This document shows positions 9,875 through 21,110 of a DNA stretch of 64,000 nucleotides, piece after piece. Position numbers and translations under genes: made by a program. Origin of the DNA: Athripsodes cinereus (Eukaryota > Arthropoda > Insecta > Trichoptera > Leptoceridae); NCBI GenBank assembly GCA_947579605.1, contig OX388305.1, positions 38,329,542 through 38,393,541 of the forward strand, given 5' to 3'. Positions within the stretch are counted from its first letter, which is position 1, and the number at the start of each line of letters is the position of its first letter. Under the pieces are notes generated by a model, which saw nothing but the letters and a program-made list of their open reading frames with translations, made no database searches and was not told where the DNA came from.

Positions 9875-10799
9875 ATACTTTATTTACACCTCCCAGCTTT
9901 TGGATCTGGGAGGACAACATCTCTTCATTGAAGAGATGACTTCTTGTCGGTGGAATTCGCTTTATAGCACTTTTGTTGTGTGCGGAACAATTATTCAGGA
10001 GCTTATCCCTTCTGTACTCTATCATCTCAGCCCTCTTCCCACAACATATTTGTAACATGTCATCTGATATTTTGTTATAACCTCCTTCACTGGAGAACTT
10101 TTCCTGCAGCTTTTCTTGCAGAGTGTGAGGACTGAGGCTATCTTTCTCCTTATGACTCCACTCAATCACCTCCCTTAAAGAGGTTTGTAGAGCCTCTCTT
10201 TGAAGTAGAACTGCATGAGAGAGAGCTGCAAAAGCTTTTTCCATGAGAGGGAAAAGCTGAGAGGTTTCACTGTATTGACAAAGGATGTCTGTATTGACTT
10301 CCAGTTCTTTAAAACCTGGATCAGCAATATATTCTTTCAGTGCTTTATTATACCTCACACTGTTCCACTCTCTTGAATTAAAATACTGAAGATGCTCAAT
10401 CATCTCCTTAAGAGCGACTGCTGGTTCAGGTATTAAAAACGCAGCACTAGTTGTCGGAGTCATATGGACCGAGGTCTGCCCGCCGGCCGATATTGTCTCA
10501 CCAGTGGACACCGGAGTCTGCCTGCCGGTATGCACTGATATGTCCTCTATTAGACGATCAGAATAAGCTGGGGTCTGCCCGCCAGCAATTTCTGATGCGT
10601 CATCCAAATCAGAGATGTTCTGCACATCCCTATTATATACATATTCTTGAAGTTGTCTCATCTGCTTTGACAATTTTTTAATCATCCTCCGCGATGATTT
10701 TCTTCCGCGTTTTGATTCTGAGGCAGAAGAAAATGAAGACGACGTAGATGATCTTCTAGGTCTTTTACTTTTAAGGGATGCTTTGTTAACATCCGCCAT
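9663..10799 (-). CDS. DIRS gag-like ORF1 (378 aa)
   Basis: This is an intact 378-codon ORF at the 5' end of the DIRS element, starting MADVNKASLKSKRPRR. It has a basic, Ser-rich N-terminus (SSTSSSFSSASESKRGRK), then a region repeating GGQTP/GRQTP-like units (about residues 70-115), an alpha-helical middle and a basic C-terminus (GRQVFRRGGKQK). There is no zinc knuckle. Position, basic character and overlap with the RT frame (by about 210 nt) match the gag-like protein of DIRS elements; its exact role is not established. It is the only element gene without a visible break. Confidence 0.75.
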   Translation of the reverse strand: MADVNKASLKSKRPRRSSTSSSFSSASESKRGRKSSRRMIKKLSKQMRQLQEYVYNRDVQNISDLDDASEIAGGQTPAYSDRLIEDISVHTGRQTPVSTGETISAGGQTSVHMTPTTSAAFLIPEPAVALKEMIEHLQYFNSREWNSVRYNKALKEYIADPGFKELEVNTDILCQYSETSQLFPLMEKAFAALSHAVLLQREALQTSLREVIEWSHKEKDSLSPHTLQEKLQEKFSSEGGYNKISDDMLQICCGKRAEMIEYRRDKLLNNCSAHNKSAIKRIPPTRSHLFNEEMLSSQIQKLGGVNKVFGQNSPRQSKSTTSNTKPFRHRRADLDASTSRPSTSWQATSNWQPSSSRKGEEKKSTRGRQVFRRGGKQK

Positions 10800-11152
10800 T
10801 TTGCTTCAAATTTTCAACAAATGCAATAAAAATAATGTTTTTCACCACCAACTAATATTACAATACACAACAAGGCGTCCTTTCGCAAATTAATCACATC
10901 ACATCACAAACAACAATAACACGCAACAGGTGATTGAAACACAAAAGGGCGTCTTCCGCGATTGATGTTTCAAACAAAGAACAAAGCGTCTTTTCGGATT
11001 AATGCCTAACAAAATGTATCACAAGCACTTGTTAAGTACTTTTAGCAATCGAAAATGGTTTAAAAGTTAATTGCAAAGTATTTTTCTTTGTTTCAATTGA
11101 TATTGAAAATGTGAACTTTGCAAACACGCATGACACACGACAAAAGTTGATG

Positions 11153-11316
11153 TCAATTGACGAAATATTGCAAAGCGCCTCACTACCATGTGACAGGGGT
11201 AGTAACTAAAAAGGGGTGTGTATATTCAAAACAAAGGAAGAAGAAAATGGCGGGAAGTACGACATCTAGACAAGATAGTTGAAGTCTCTCTCCCACAATA
11301 AATATTCTGGATAAGG
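11153..11316. repeat. DIRS inverted terminal repeat, window-right copy
   Basis: Reverse complement of 5665-5828. It lies upstream of the gag-like ORF, so it is the 5' terminal repeat of the element and probably holds its promoter. Confidence 0.9.
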
Positions 11317-11439
11317 ACAGACCATACATAATACGCCATTTTGTGGAATAAATACACTTCAAAAGTTCATAATATAACTATTTTTTTTATATTGAACATA
11401 TGTTACAAATATCTTACTGAAATAAACTGGTTTATGTTA

Positions 11440-11815
11440 CATTATGTCCCATAGTTTATCGTTACGGTCCCAAAATAATCGGCTCTTCAAAATCCCACCT
11501 TATTGTACATCTTTTTACTTATCATCTTTTACTCACTGTACATGCTATCAGAATCTGGAACAACCTCCCAATGATATTCATTCATATTCTTCTATGCCCA
11601 GCTTTATGAGACTGCTTGACAGACTGTTAGGTATTAAACTATTCACAGATAACACTATCATATAGTCACATTGATTGTGATGATTATTATTATAAACTGT
11701 GACTATTATTTTATGTGGGTTTTGGGTGTATTTTATTTTCTTAATAGATAAATGAGGATTGGAAATTGTACTATTTATAGGTTATTGTGAATAAAACTTT
11801 ACTCAATAGCTGTAG
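11440..11815 (+). pseudogene. LINE ORF2 C-terminal remnant (Jockey/CR1-like) with 3' UTR
   Basis: The frame ending at 11665 reads SQNNRLFKIP, then NDIHSYSSMPSFMRLLDRLL. The segment between them, in the +1 frame, reads IRIWNNLP. Together they match the usual end of Jockey/CR1-type ORF2 (RIWNNLP then a Ser-rich SFKRHL segment), split by a frameshift near 11560. AT-rich 3' sequence with an AATAAA near 11790 follows. The protein is not functional. Confidence 0.6.
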
Positions 11816-12198
11816 GTGTCTTTGTACGTATTGTTAAGTTACAAAATATGTTTGTTACTTTGTTGACTTGGTTTATTATATAATTTTTAAGAAATTTTTT
11901 ATTGTCAAATATATTTATTAGAAAATGAATGCACATATGTACTATTATTCACTCGTGAGGTGAATCTGTTAGCCACTAATCCAATCCTTTCTGAAAAGGT
12001 TACGACCAGGTAGGTACATACACCAAGTGTACATAGTACAATCAACATGAATTTCTTTTAAAAATGTTTTTTTAAGTTTACTTTAAATCCACATTTTTGA
12101 GTGATAAACAATCAAATTTTCAACGCCTGATTGTGTTTTATTAAAGTAATTGAATGATATGTAGTTTTTTGTACTGTCTTGTTTTATTATGTAATTAG

Positions 12199-12333
12199 AG
12201 ACAAGTGTTTCTTTCTACTATAGATTATTGATTCCGAGAGAGACGTCATATCAGAGATTGATAGTGACCTGATAAGTCGAAAGACATCTCTCTCGGAATC
12301 AATAATCTATAGTAGAAAGAAACACTTGTTTCA
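12199..12333. mobile_element. Foldback element, about 50-bp arms (GAGAGAGACGTC family)
   Basis: The left arm starts ACAAGTGTTTCTTTCTACTA and reaches TTCCGAGAGAGACGTC. The right arm from about 12281 is its near-perfect reverse complement, ending AAACACTTGTT. The loop is about 30 bp. The arm shares TTCTACTA and GAGAGAGACGTC with the larger palindrome at 56557-56754, so the two belong to one family. Confidence 0.75.
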
Positions 12334-13139
12334 AATTCTTATTTGCACGTATGACATGCTATTTCATTATGTATTTTGAATTATTTTAACTCTTATTCAA
12401 GTTTACATAAAAGAATTGTATTTTAAGTCATATTTGAAAAATTGTATTTTGACAAATGTATTTTTTTTCTAGTATTGCCCCAGAACAGATTTTAATCTAG
12501 TGGGGCAATATATTCCATTATATTGTTTTTCGTGTTAATTCTGTATGCTCTATTGGAATAATAAAAAAAAATAAAAATAAAATAAAAATTACATAATTAT
12601 GGAATTCTACTACGTATGCATTGACACAATTAATAGTCTTGTTTTATTCTTTTTAAATGTACATCAGTATCTGAGGTTTTCAAGCTTAGAAATAATTAAA
12701 AAACGGTAAAATTACGTGTAGTGAACAAACCGATCATTTTAAGTATTTCGTACTATGTTTATATTCAATGCATTGTCTGAAGCATCTTATTATTTTGTTA
12801 TGTCGTCCAAATGATTAAACTAACCTGGCTCTATGCAAGTAAGTTGTTTGAATTCTTACTGTTAGATATAGGACACAGTAGGTACTACTGAAAAATAATA
12901 AAGCCATAAGCTGCTGGCTTATACTAATTTTATTCATATTTATTTTGATTCAAGATAAGAAATTGTGTGTCATTGATGTATATTAATAAAACTGAAATCT
13001 GAACTAAATGAGAAAACCTTTAGTTTGAAACCATGAATTTATTCCTCACTGCATTTGGGGATGGGAAACAGTATTCGTTTACCTCACAGCAAGTTACAAT
13101 AATATTACGCTCAGTTCTATTTCATTTTTAGTGTGCACT

Positions 13140-13301
13140 AACTAAAATAGGAACATTCCAATTTTAGTTAGTCTACATTGGGATTCTGTAAACTCTAAAA
13201 TTGTTCCTAATTAGAATTACATACAACTTGTATCATATAGGATACAAATGCTAGTTCAAGTGAACTTGATTATAAAATTTAGGAACGTTCTTATTTTAGT
13301 T
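13140..13301. mobile_element. Small MITE with 20-bp terminal inverted repeats
   Basis: Ends AACTAAAATAGGAACATTCC and GGAACGTTCTTATTTTAGTT are inverted repeats with two mismatches. There is no coding capacity and no clear target duplication. Confidence 0.55.
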
Positions 13302-13379
13302 TGAAGCAATATGGAATAGGGGGTAATATATTGTAAAATAAATTTGTATGTAAATGTTTTTGTCCAGAACGGCAGATTA

Positions 13380-13709
13380 TCATTCTACAATTTTATGTAA
13401 TGTGCTGCTTTGTTTGTAATGCTCCCAGACAAATGCATACTCCATAGTATTGTCATCGCTCATCATCGTAATGAAATAAAGTGCTGTCTTGTAGTTGGTG
13501 CCCGATGTTGCTGCAAAGTATGGACACTCACCATAAGAAGTGATCTGGTAAATTTTTGCAATATTCTGATGTAAATATGTTGTATTTGTTGTGGAGTATT
13601 TATTTATCACAAAATTGTCCTCAAAACAACCAAACTCTAAAACATAAAATTTGTTGTGGTACAAATTGTAATAGCCACGGTTTGTTTCTGTTGTGCTACA
13701 ATATGTCAA
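13380..13709 (-). CDS. Unassigned ORF, possible terminal exon of a secreted-protein gene
   Basis: An open frame runs from a TAA near 13765 to the TGA at 13380. The part nearest the start reads LVIYIFCTHLTYC, a signal-peptide-like hydrophobic stretch, but there is no ATG before it. A possible splice acceptor (CATATTGTAG) lies near 13695, so the piece could be a last exon. The product has six Cys when counted from the hydrophobic stretch, and many Tyr and aromatic residues (GYYNLYHNKFYVLEFGCF). It ends YAFVWEHYKQSSTLHKIVE. Third positions and GC differ from the AT-rich flanks, which favours coding. I do not recognise the family; a lipocalin-like end or a decayed retrocopy are both possible. Confidence 0.35.
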   Translation of the reverse strand: MTYCSTTETNRGYYNLYHNKFYVLEFGCFEDNFVINKYSTTNTTYLHQNIAKIYQITSYGECPYFAATSGTNYKTALYFITMMSDDNTMEYAFVWEHYKQSSTLHKIVE

Positions 13710-15490
13710 ATGTGTACAAAAAATGTAAATAACTAATTGTGTGATTATTCTGTTGATGATATATTATGATGGATAATGAATTTCTACAACAAGTACAACA
13801 TATATACATTATTTTTATTTTTATGACATTTCCAAAATGTGTTCATTAACCTCTAGCCCGTCGCAATATGGTAAACCTAGGTATCAATTATACGCCGTCA
13901 CAAAACAAACAATCGTAAATCACATAATATTTCGATGTTTATTTGACATTTAATTATATTGTGACATGGATTTTATAATACTGTTGCCTATTATGTGTCG
14001 AATACACACAGTTGATTTCTATTCTAGTATACCTATACATAGATATAATACAATGTAAATAAGTCACCGATATCACCGGTGCGACGTTGGCGCACAGGAC
14101 ACTGTTTTTTGTGATATCACCGGTGATACGTTGGCGGGCGAAGAGTTAATTGGTTGTGAAGAATGTTTTAAATAATCTGTGTTGCTGAACAACTGTACTT
14201 GGTGGAAGTTACATGGGCAAATTCTTCGGGATGTTTGTGACGTTTGGCACGAAGAGGACAGTTTGCATGTTTCTTACATGCAGCTGATCTTGTAGTTTGT
14301 GACGTATCGTCATTGCGTAATCAAAAAGAGGTATGTGCAAACATTTTTATTTATGCATACTCTTTAAAAACTGTTCATTAGGGCATTAACATTGTTAAGA
14401 CTTTGTATTGGCATGTGACACATATTATTCTTTCAGTATTGAATTTTAATATTTGATACTAAGAATCACTTTATAAAATGGTTATGATGTCATTATAAAA
14501 CATCAAAACATTTATAAAATCACGTACCCCTTTTTAAATATGCAATAACGATGTATTATGTTTTTTTTTTCAAACTTACCTTGAGTATGTACGTTTCTAT
14601 TTCCAACACGTATTTCACTTATGCAACTGGTCAGTTGTTAGAAATTGCCTCAAGGCGATAAACTCGTCATTTGCACAATATTATGTTGCTCAATAAGTTT
14701 AAGACCTTCCGCACTCTTGTTAAGCCTACGTAAAAAGAAGCTCATGAAACCTGGCTTGTAATTAATATTTTTTTTTGAAAGACATATCTTGGTTTTTGTT
14801 ATAAACCCAAATACAATCTTATACACCTTTCACAGTAAGCTAAAAAGCTTGTGTCGTGAAAGGGGAGTTTGCCGGCACCTGGCATCGAACCGCGGATCCC
14901 TTGCTCACGAAGCCGTGATGGAAGCACTTAATAAAAAAGCGCTTAACTTGTAGTTATTTGTGTAGTAATAATGTTATTCTGTGAGGTATGGGGGTAGATT
15001 TATTATAGAAACATTTATAGATATAGAATACACGAAAATGCCAATTTTTCTAAAATTATTTATTTTATTTATTCATTATAATAATAATAATAATTATAAT
15101 AATAACGAGTACAAATTTTCTATTTAATTGTATAAAAGGTGATAAACATTACATAATTATAATAATAATAATAATATAAAAAGTTCCGATTCTAAAAAAA
15201 AATTACTTAAATGTTTTAATTTTTTTTATTTATTTTTCTCTAATCCCTAGACAATTCAACTAGTTTTATTTACAACATTTTTTATTTATTTATTTATTCA
15301 TCATTTCATCTTCAACTTCCAATTGTTTTAAATTATTTATCTTGCTCGTCTTCTATTATCCTCGCTATCATTTGTTTTACTTCGTGTTGTTAGTATTGTA
15401 CCATAATAATTATATAAAGTTAATTCAAAAATTACCTTTTTTTTTGGAATCTATTAATTATTATTTATTGTGATTTTACACAAAAATTGT
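13710..15490. other. Intergenic stretch with repeat remnants
   Basis: It contains a partial SINE-like head at 14240-14290, a LINE 3'-end fragment near 14630-14700 and a tRNA-derived SINE at 14775-14918. It ends in AT-rich DNA with AAT/ATT microsatellites around 15075-15180. Around 14055-14150 there are two GATATCACCGGTG motifs about 45 bp apart. Confidence 0.45.
14775..14918 (-). repeat. tRNA-derived SINE
   Basis: On the - strand a B box (GGTTCGATGCC) is followed by AAACTCCCCTTTCACGACAC, then a run ending in AAAACCAAGATATGTC. It is the same family as the copies near 36.0 and 57.5 kb. The A-box end is lost in this copy. Confidence 0.65.
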
Positions 15491-15775
15491 CTATTTTTTA
15501 TTTCTTAATTTATGATACCATCGTCGTAGATTTTTAAATAATATTTGCCATCCGAACTTCTCAGCATCATAGTTATATAAGTAGCCAGAAGAAATTGCAT
15601 TTCGTAAATTCACTGGCCCAGTTACTTCACAATTTTTTCCTAATAAGTAGTATGCTTTTGTTGCGAGGGTGAAGTGCAACGCAAGCATATTGTTTACTGA
15701 TAGGCAGTGGAAACATTTGAATCCAGGACGTATCGGTTTGAATTCACTACTTATTTTAAAGCTATCAAACTTCAA
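15491..15775 (-). CDS. Unassigned 94-aa ORF
   Basis: This is an ATG-initiated frame of 94 codons in otherwise AT-rich DNA. The protein starts MKFDSFKISSEFKP, contains FKCFHCLSV with a CxxC, and ends in a basic tail (RRWYHKLRNKK). Its base composition is less AT-biased than the flanks, which is why it is kept. It has no recognised domain, no visible splice context and no repeat copies in the window. It could be a small gene, an exon or chance. Confidence 0.25.
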   Translation of the reverse strand: MKFDSFKISSEFKPIRPGFKCFHCLSVNNMLALHFTLATKAYYLLGKNCEVTGPVNLRNAISSGYLYNYDAEKFGWQILFKNLRRWYHKLRNKK

Positions 15776-18700
15776 ATTTTAGGTTAACAAAATGGCCACA
15801 ACATTCTCCACTGTCTTACGAACAGTGCATTCTAAAAAGAAAGTTACAAAAAGTATCTTTTTGTCATAAAAGTAGTAGCAAATCTTAATGGGTGTTTACA
15901 CAAGACTTTGGCGCCACAGAGTGAGTCGAATTCAAATCACTCTGTGCTGCATTGTCTATGCTTAATAATTGACACCATTTATCTATGCATTGTAATCCTT
16001 TATCTTTTATCAAGATAATCAAATAAAGAAGTCATGGTTTTAAATCACTTCGAATTGTACTTCGAAAAAACCAGACATTTTCCCAACAGTCAGATGTGAC
16101 AAATATTGAGTAAAAATCTGCAGCTATGGTATCGTGTAAAATTTTCTATCTTACATTTAATATTTTTAAAAAAGTGTTTAAAAAGATTCTTTATTTAAAA
16201 ATAGAAAAGGCATTGTTGAAGTTCTAATTAATCATATTCAATTAGTTGTAACTCACAAATCAACAAAATTTCTACACGAAATGAAATTATTTTGTTTTAT
16301 AAAATATACTACTTATATGGAAAATACTGATCTTCAATAATGTATTGAAAATTTTGCTATAAAAAATATTTGAAGAAATATCATTAAAAAATTAGAATTT
16401 AACTGAAAATTAATGAACATTTTTTTAAATAAAGGTGATTATTTTTAATGTAAAATTCACACATTTGCATAATAATGAATGTTAAAAAATTCATTAACAG
16501 AAATTCAATTGCAAAATTAATGCTTAGCATTTGTATTTTTCTATAAATTAATATATTTTGTATGACTCGAAATGACTCGGAACAAACTGCTGTATTTGAA
16601 ATCAAACTGAAAAAAGAATGCTTTGTGCATTTGTTTTAAATTTTAATATATAAAGCGTATTGTTGCGATTATCTTATTGTGATGTTAAAATTACATACAA
16701 TACCATTATATCCATAATATTCTCAGGTTTGGTCTCGTGTTATGGAACTTGAATATGTTGAAGTTTAATAAGTTGATTTGAATTTAGTAATTTCTGTAAA
16801 AAGAAATTCAATTAATAACCAATGTTTATTTAATTTTATTATGAGCAATACTAAATATGGTTATGCTTCTCATTTCAAACATTTTAAATGATCAAAAAGA
16901 CAAATTATCATCATTGCATGCAAAATTTAACGAGCGGCGTTGTACCAAGTTTTGAGAAAATTACAAAAAATTATTTTTAATTTTGAAATAATTATACAAA
17001 AATTGAAAAGATTTTTTTTTATATAAATGTGATTCAGGTTTATCTCATTTTTGATTTAAAAACATTCACATAATTTTTAATGCGTATCGCCACTTGTGCG
17101 CAAAATTGCACATAAGTTGAATTCCGTTAAGAGCTCACGTACATCATTATCTGTTAAAAATATTTTAATGAAATGTGTTGCACCCATACTCAATAAAATC
17201 CAGAAGAGTCAAAATTTTATTTCTTTTCAAATGGATAACTCATCATCCTAAATTGTGTTGAAAGTATTCAATTGTCATATCATTGAGTGGATAGTTTGAA
17301 TGCAAACAAATAATTTTATTTTTTCTCAAACTATTGATTTTTGACTCATAAATCATCTTTTGTACATTGAAGGCGATGAAAATACATTGATAGGCATAAC
17401 CAACTCAATTTTAAATGAAAAATAAAAGTCACATTTAGAATACCACAACATTCTTTTGTTGTTGACATTGTTAATGTATAATTTAGATAGCAACACCAAT
17501 CTGTTAATCCAATGCCAAATTAAAAAAGCCAGATTCATACAAAAATGTCACACACAAGGCTCTCAATATATATTTTATATTCTAATTTTTGCTTCGTTTC
17601 TTCGCTTTACTTACATTTAGATGTTTTTGCAATTAATCTGCGATAGATTGCTCGGGTTTCGCAAGGCCGGCCTCGTACAATTATGAGAAGATTGGTGCTG
17701 GTTTAAAAATATAAAGTCAGACCAAACCTTTTTAATCCAATAACAATTTAGAAAAAGTTCGATATTATTTTGTTAATCATTATTAATATATATATTATTT
17801 AAAAAGTACTTGTACAAATTTAATATCAAATATTATTAATAGTTATATTAAGCGCGTTAAATTAAATAGTCAACGAGATTTTGTTTATTATTTCATAATT
17901 ATTATTCTTATTCTTTAAATAAAGAAGAAGAAGAAATCTTAAATTCGATATAATAATACAAATGTTATTATTTTATAATCATTCTATTATGGGCAGAACC
18001 TTCCTCTCTACATACCTCACCCTACGGACAGTACAAGCCATCATATCTTTTTTTTTTATCTGTATATAACATTGTTTATGGAATTTTAAAAAATATCCAT
18101 AGACCAATATTAATTTGCTGCTTTTTCTCAGGCTTTCATTCTTAAAAATAAAAAACCTATACTACAATTCTAAAAATTCTACAGACCATAGAGAAATTCA
18201 AAAGATATTTCTGATAGAAATAATATTGAACGCATTTATATACCTTTGCATTTTCCATATAATATTATTTTGTAATATTTATCTACCAGGCAATCAATCT
18301 TTTCTCTTTTCCATCTTTAGTTCTAGAGGGGTCTGCCCGTGTAATGTATATCGTCAAACTATAATTAAAAGTCACAGACTAGTTATTTTATAATAATGAT
18401 TTTTTTCTTATAAAATTGTTTCAACGCAATAATATTTCACTACGAAGTCGTACACAATACAAATTCTCTCTAATTAATTATTATTTACATAGTCAAACTC
18501 AACACATCAAAAATTAGCTAAACAACTAGTCTCATTTATTTTAAAAATAAAAAACATTATTTTAAAAATTAAAACGCAACAAGATGTCTAAAAATACATA
18601 CAACATTTAATTTAATACACTGGTGTATTGCACATCTAATGAAACTCATAAATTTTATACTAGGATGCATATCATCTGTTCACGCCAAAACATTGTCATA

Positions 18701-20543
18701 TTTTGACAGCTTCAAAAAGGGCCGTTTATTAACAACTGTAAAAACATTATTTCAACTGTTTATTTCTATTTGTAATTATAATTTTAACATCAAATTTTAA
18801 TACTTGATACAAAATAGTAGTTTAAATAATGTTTTTAATGTCATAATGAGGAATTGAATTCAAATTATCAAAATGATGAACGTGTTACAAGGCCCATATT
18901 TGGCGTGCAAATACAATATATAAGTTCTGAAAATTTGTTACATGGGTAATGCCACATACATTACCACATGTGTCTAGACTTATTGTTTAGAGTTTTTATT
19001 GATTTCACAGATGTGCATATCACATAAGAGATGGTAAGAGACACATCTAAAAACTCAGCAACAAGAACTCAATACATCCATTTTGTGATTAGAGTTCTCA
19101 CTCAGTGTATAAAAAATCTCAGACAGCAATATCATAATAAAAATGCTATCAAAACATTTTTCAGACAACTTTTTATATTCAGTTTAAGATTGTAGTAGTT
19201 AATTTTATTATTAATAAATAGCCAAGCGCCATTTTGTTATGCCAACCGAGGGCGGCCATTTTGTTGATTTATTCAACAGAAGAATAAAAAATAAAGAGAT
19301 TCTCTTTTCAATAGACATTCACATCACATCTTACTTTTATTTATATCCGTAAAACAGTAATTCCGTTATCTACACACATTTTAACATGAAATTCAAAAGT
19401 GTGGTAGCATTTTGCTGTCAAATAAATCCATACATTATGATTATGTAATGAATTTACATGTTTTTAACTGACAGTACTACTACACCTAAACATGTCAAGG
19501 ACAAGTAGATATACAACATACATTCATTGTCTACTTTAAGAATAATCTCATTATCGAGAGACTTCTTCTTGATCTCACTTATCTTACAATCACTTATATA
19601 TAATAAGATATTAATATGAAATAGAATAATAATAATAATAATTCAAAAAATATAATATATTGATGTGTTTACAAAAATCAAATTTTAAAAAACTTTAAAA
19701 TATTCAAAAACGCGTCAAGCCATAATAATAAAACAACAAGTTTGTAGGTACCTAACTAGTTAATCAATTAATAATATTAAATCACAAATACCTATAACAA
19801 ACTATTTATAAACTTAAGTTTCTACAATAGCTGTTGTCAAAAATAACAAAATGATGGTTCAATAATTGTTAGAATAAAAAAATATGGACACAAAAAATGT
19901 TTGACATGTTGAGGTTAGGTTTTACTAAAAGAAAAATAACAGTTTGAATATTTGTTAGCTTGTTACACCTTTGCAAAATTCACCACACTTACATATTGTT
20001 ATATCTACACAGCAGTAATACCAAATTAAAAATAAAAATTCACAGCGTTTAAGCTGATTTCAGTCATCAGCAATATTCATACAAATTGCATCCAACACGG
20101 CGTTCAATAAGCTGGAAATTATACTCAAAAAATAATATTTATAAATTGATATAAGTTAAAATTCTGCGTATAATAATAGTAAATAAAAAACATGGTTGAA
20201 ATACAATCATCGAGAAGATAAATAAATTTTAAATTGAAATTTAGCAGTATACATTTGTTCGATGTGCTTGTGCTTCATAGATATTTTTATTGAAAGTGTT
20301 CATAATTAATTAAAATAGTATTTTTCTATTAGTATTATTATATAAAACAAAAAAAAAACTATTTTTGAATTATAATTATTTTAAATGTTTTATAACTTTT
20401 TAAAAAATTGAGTGTTAGTAATAATAATATAATGTAATGTAAAAGATATAAAAATATACCTAGGAATAATAAAAATATGTCTATGTAATATGTGTCCATG
20501 TGGTATTTTGTATATTATGTTTTGAACAAAGACATTATACATA
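15776..20543. other. AT-rich intergenic DNA, no gene seen
   Basis: About 4.8 kb of very AT-rich sequence with scattered ATT/AAT microsatellites (for example near 19630). There is no splice-supported coding exon and no recognised transposon end, only short chance ORFs. Confidence 0.45.
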
Positions 20544-20764
20544 ACAAGATTGTGCATTTGCAAGAAGTAGCAATTGTTGGAGAGTTGTCCCTATTTCTAA
20601 CATGTTATTGTACAATATAGAAATGCTGACAATAAGTATGTGATTTTATTGTATAGTGGCAATACGTTAGAAAGGGACACTACTCTTGTAATTACTATCT
20701 CACATGGTATGCTTTATTTTTTTTTTATAGGATTCTGAATTTTAAAAAAAATGCACAATCTTGT
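20544..20764. mobile_element. Tc1/mariner-like MITE, 221 bp
   Basis: Terminal inverted repeats ACAAGATTGTGCATTT and AAATGCACAATCTTGT are exact. TA dinucleotides at 20542-20543 and 20765-20766 are consistent with mariner-type target duplication. Inside, a second inverted pair (TTGTCCCTATTTCTAAC against GTTAGAAAGGGACA) gives a long hairpin. It is non-coding. Confidence 0.8.
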
Positions 20765-20994
20765 TATCTATGATGTCATTGGTTTTAAACAAGCCCTGTC
20801 ATAATTTTGTTATGATTCTAAATACGAAATAGCTCTAACTGTTTCATAATATTTGCATCATGATATTAAATTAGGTTGGAAACTATCTATTAATACATTA
20901 AAAATGTGGGAAGTTCTGTTTCTGAGGCCTGATATTTCAATGCGCCTCAGGGTAACCCTTATCTTGAGGTTCATCCTATTGGTTATTTTTTTTA

Positions 20995-21110
20995 TACACT
21001 ACTACTACTACTACTACTACTACTATACCATCACGGCATATCCCACAAGTGGGGTAACCAGCAGACCAGCTGCATGTAAGAAACATGCAAGCTGTCCTCT
21101 TTATACACAG
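20995..21110 (-). repeat. SINE-like repeat (CATCACGGCA family) with TAG-repeat tail
   Basis: Same block as 650-770: head near 21108, CATGTTTCTTACATG, CTGGTTACCCCACTTG and GCCGTGATGGTA. This copy has a (TAG)n tail at about 21000-21025 instead of TATAG. The tail difference supports separate retroposition events. Confidence 0.65.

Larger units (their letters stand above)
5617..11333 (-). mobile_element. DIRS-type tyrosine-recombinase retrotransposon with ITRs and internal complementary region
   Basis: This is a 5.7-kb element coding on the - strand. Inverted terminal repeats of about 164 bp (5665-5828 and 11153-11316) are nearly identical. Outside the left ITR is an extension (5617-5664) ending in TATGGGAG, and outside the right ITR a tail ending CCATACATAAT. 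The region 5853-5953 is complementary first to the left extreme and then to the right extreme, joined at ATAAT. This is the DIRS internal complementary region, a copy of the circle junction. ORF order on the - strand is gag-like, reverse transcriptase, RNase H, tyrosine recombinase, as in DIRS elements. There is no target duplication, also as expected: flanks CAATCTATAAT and ATAATACGCC share only the core. The coding regions carry frameshifts, a stop and an insertion, so the copy is not autonomous. Confidence 0.92.
11816..13379. other. AT-rich intergenic DNA with foldback and MITE
   Basis: Apart from the foldback at about 12199-12333 and the small inverted-repeat element at about 13140-13301, this region shows only AT-rich sequence and short A/T runs. 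No coding signal was seen. Confidence 0.5.
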
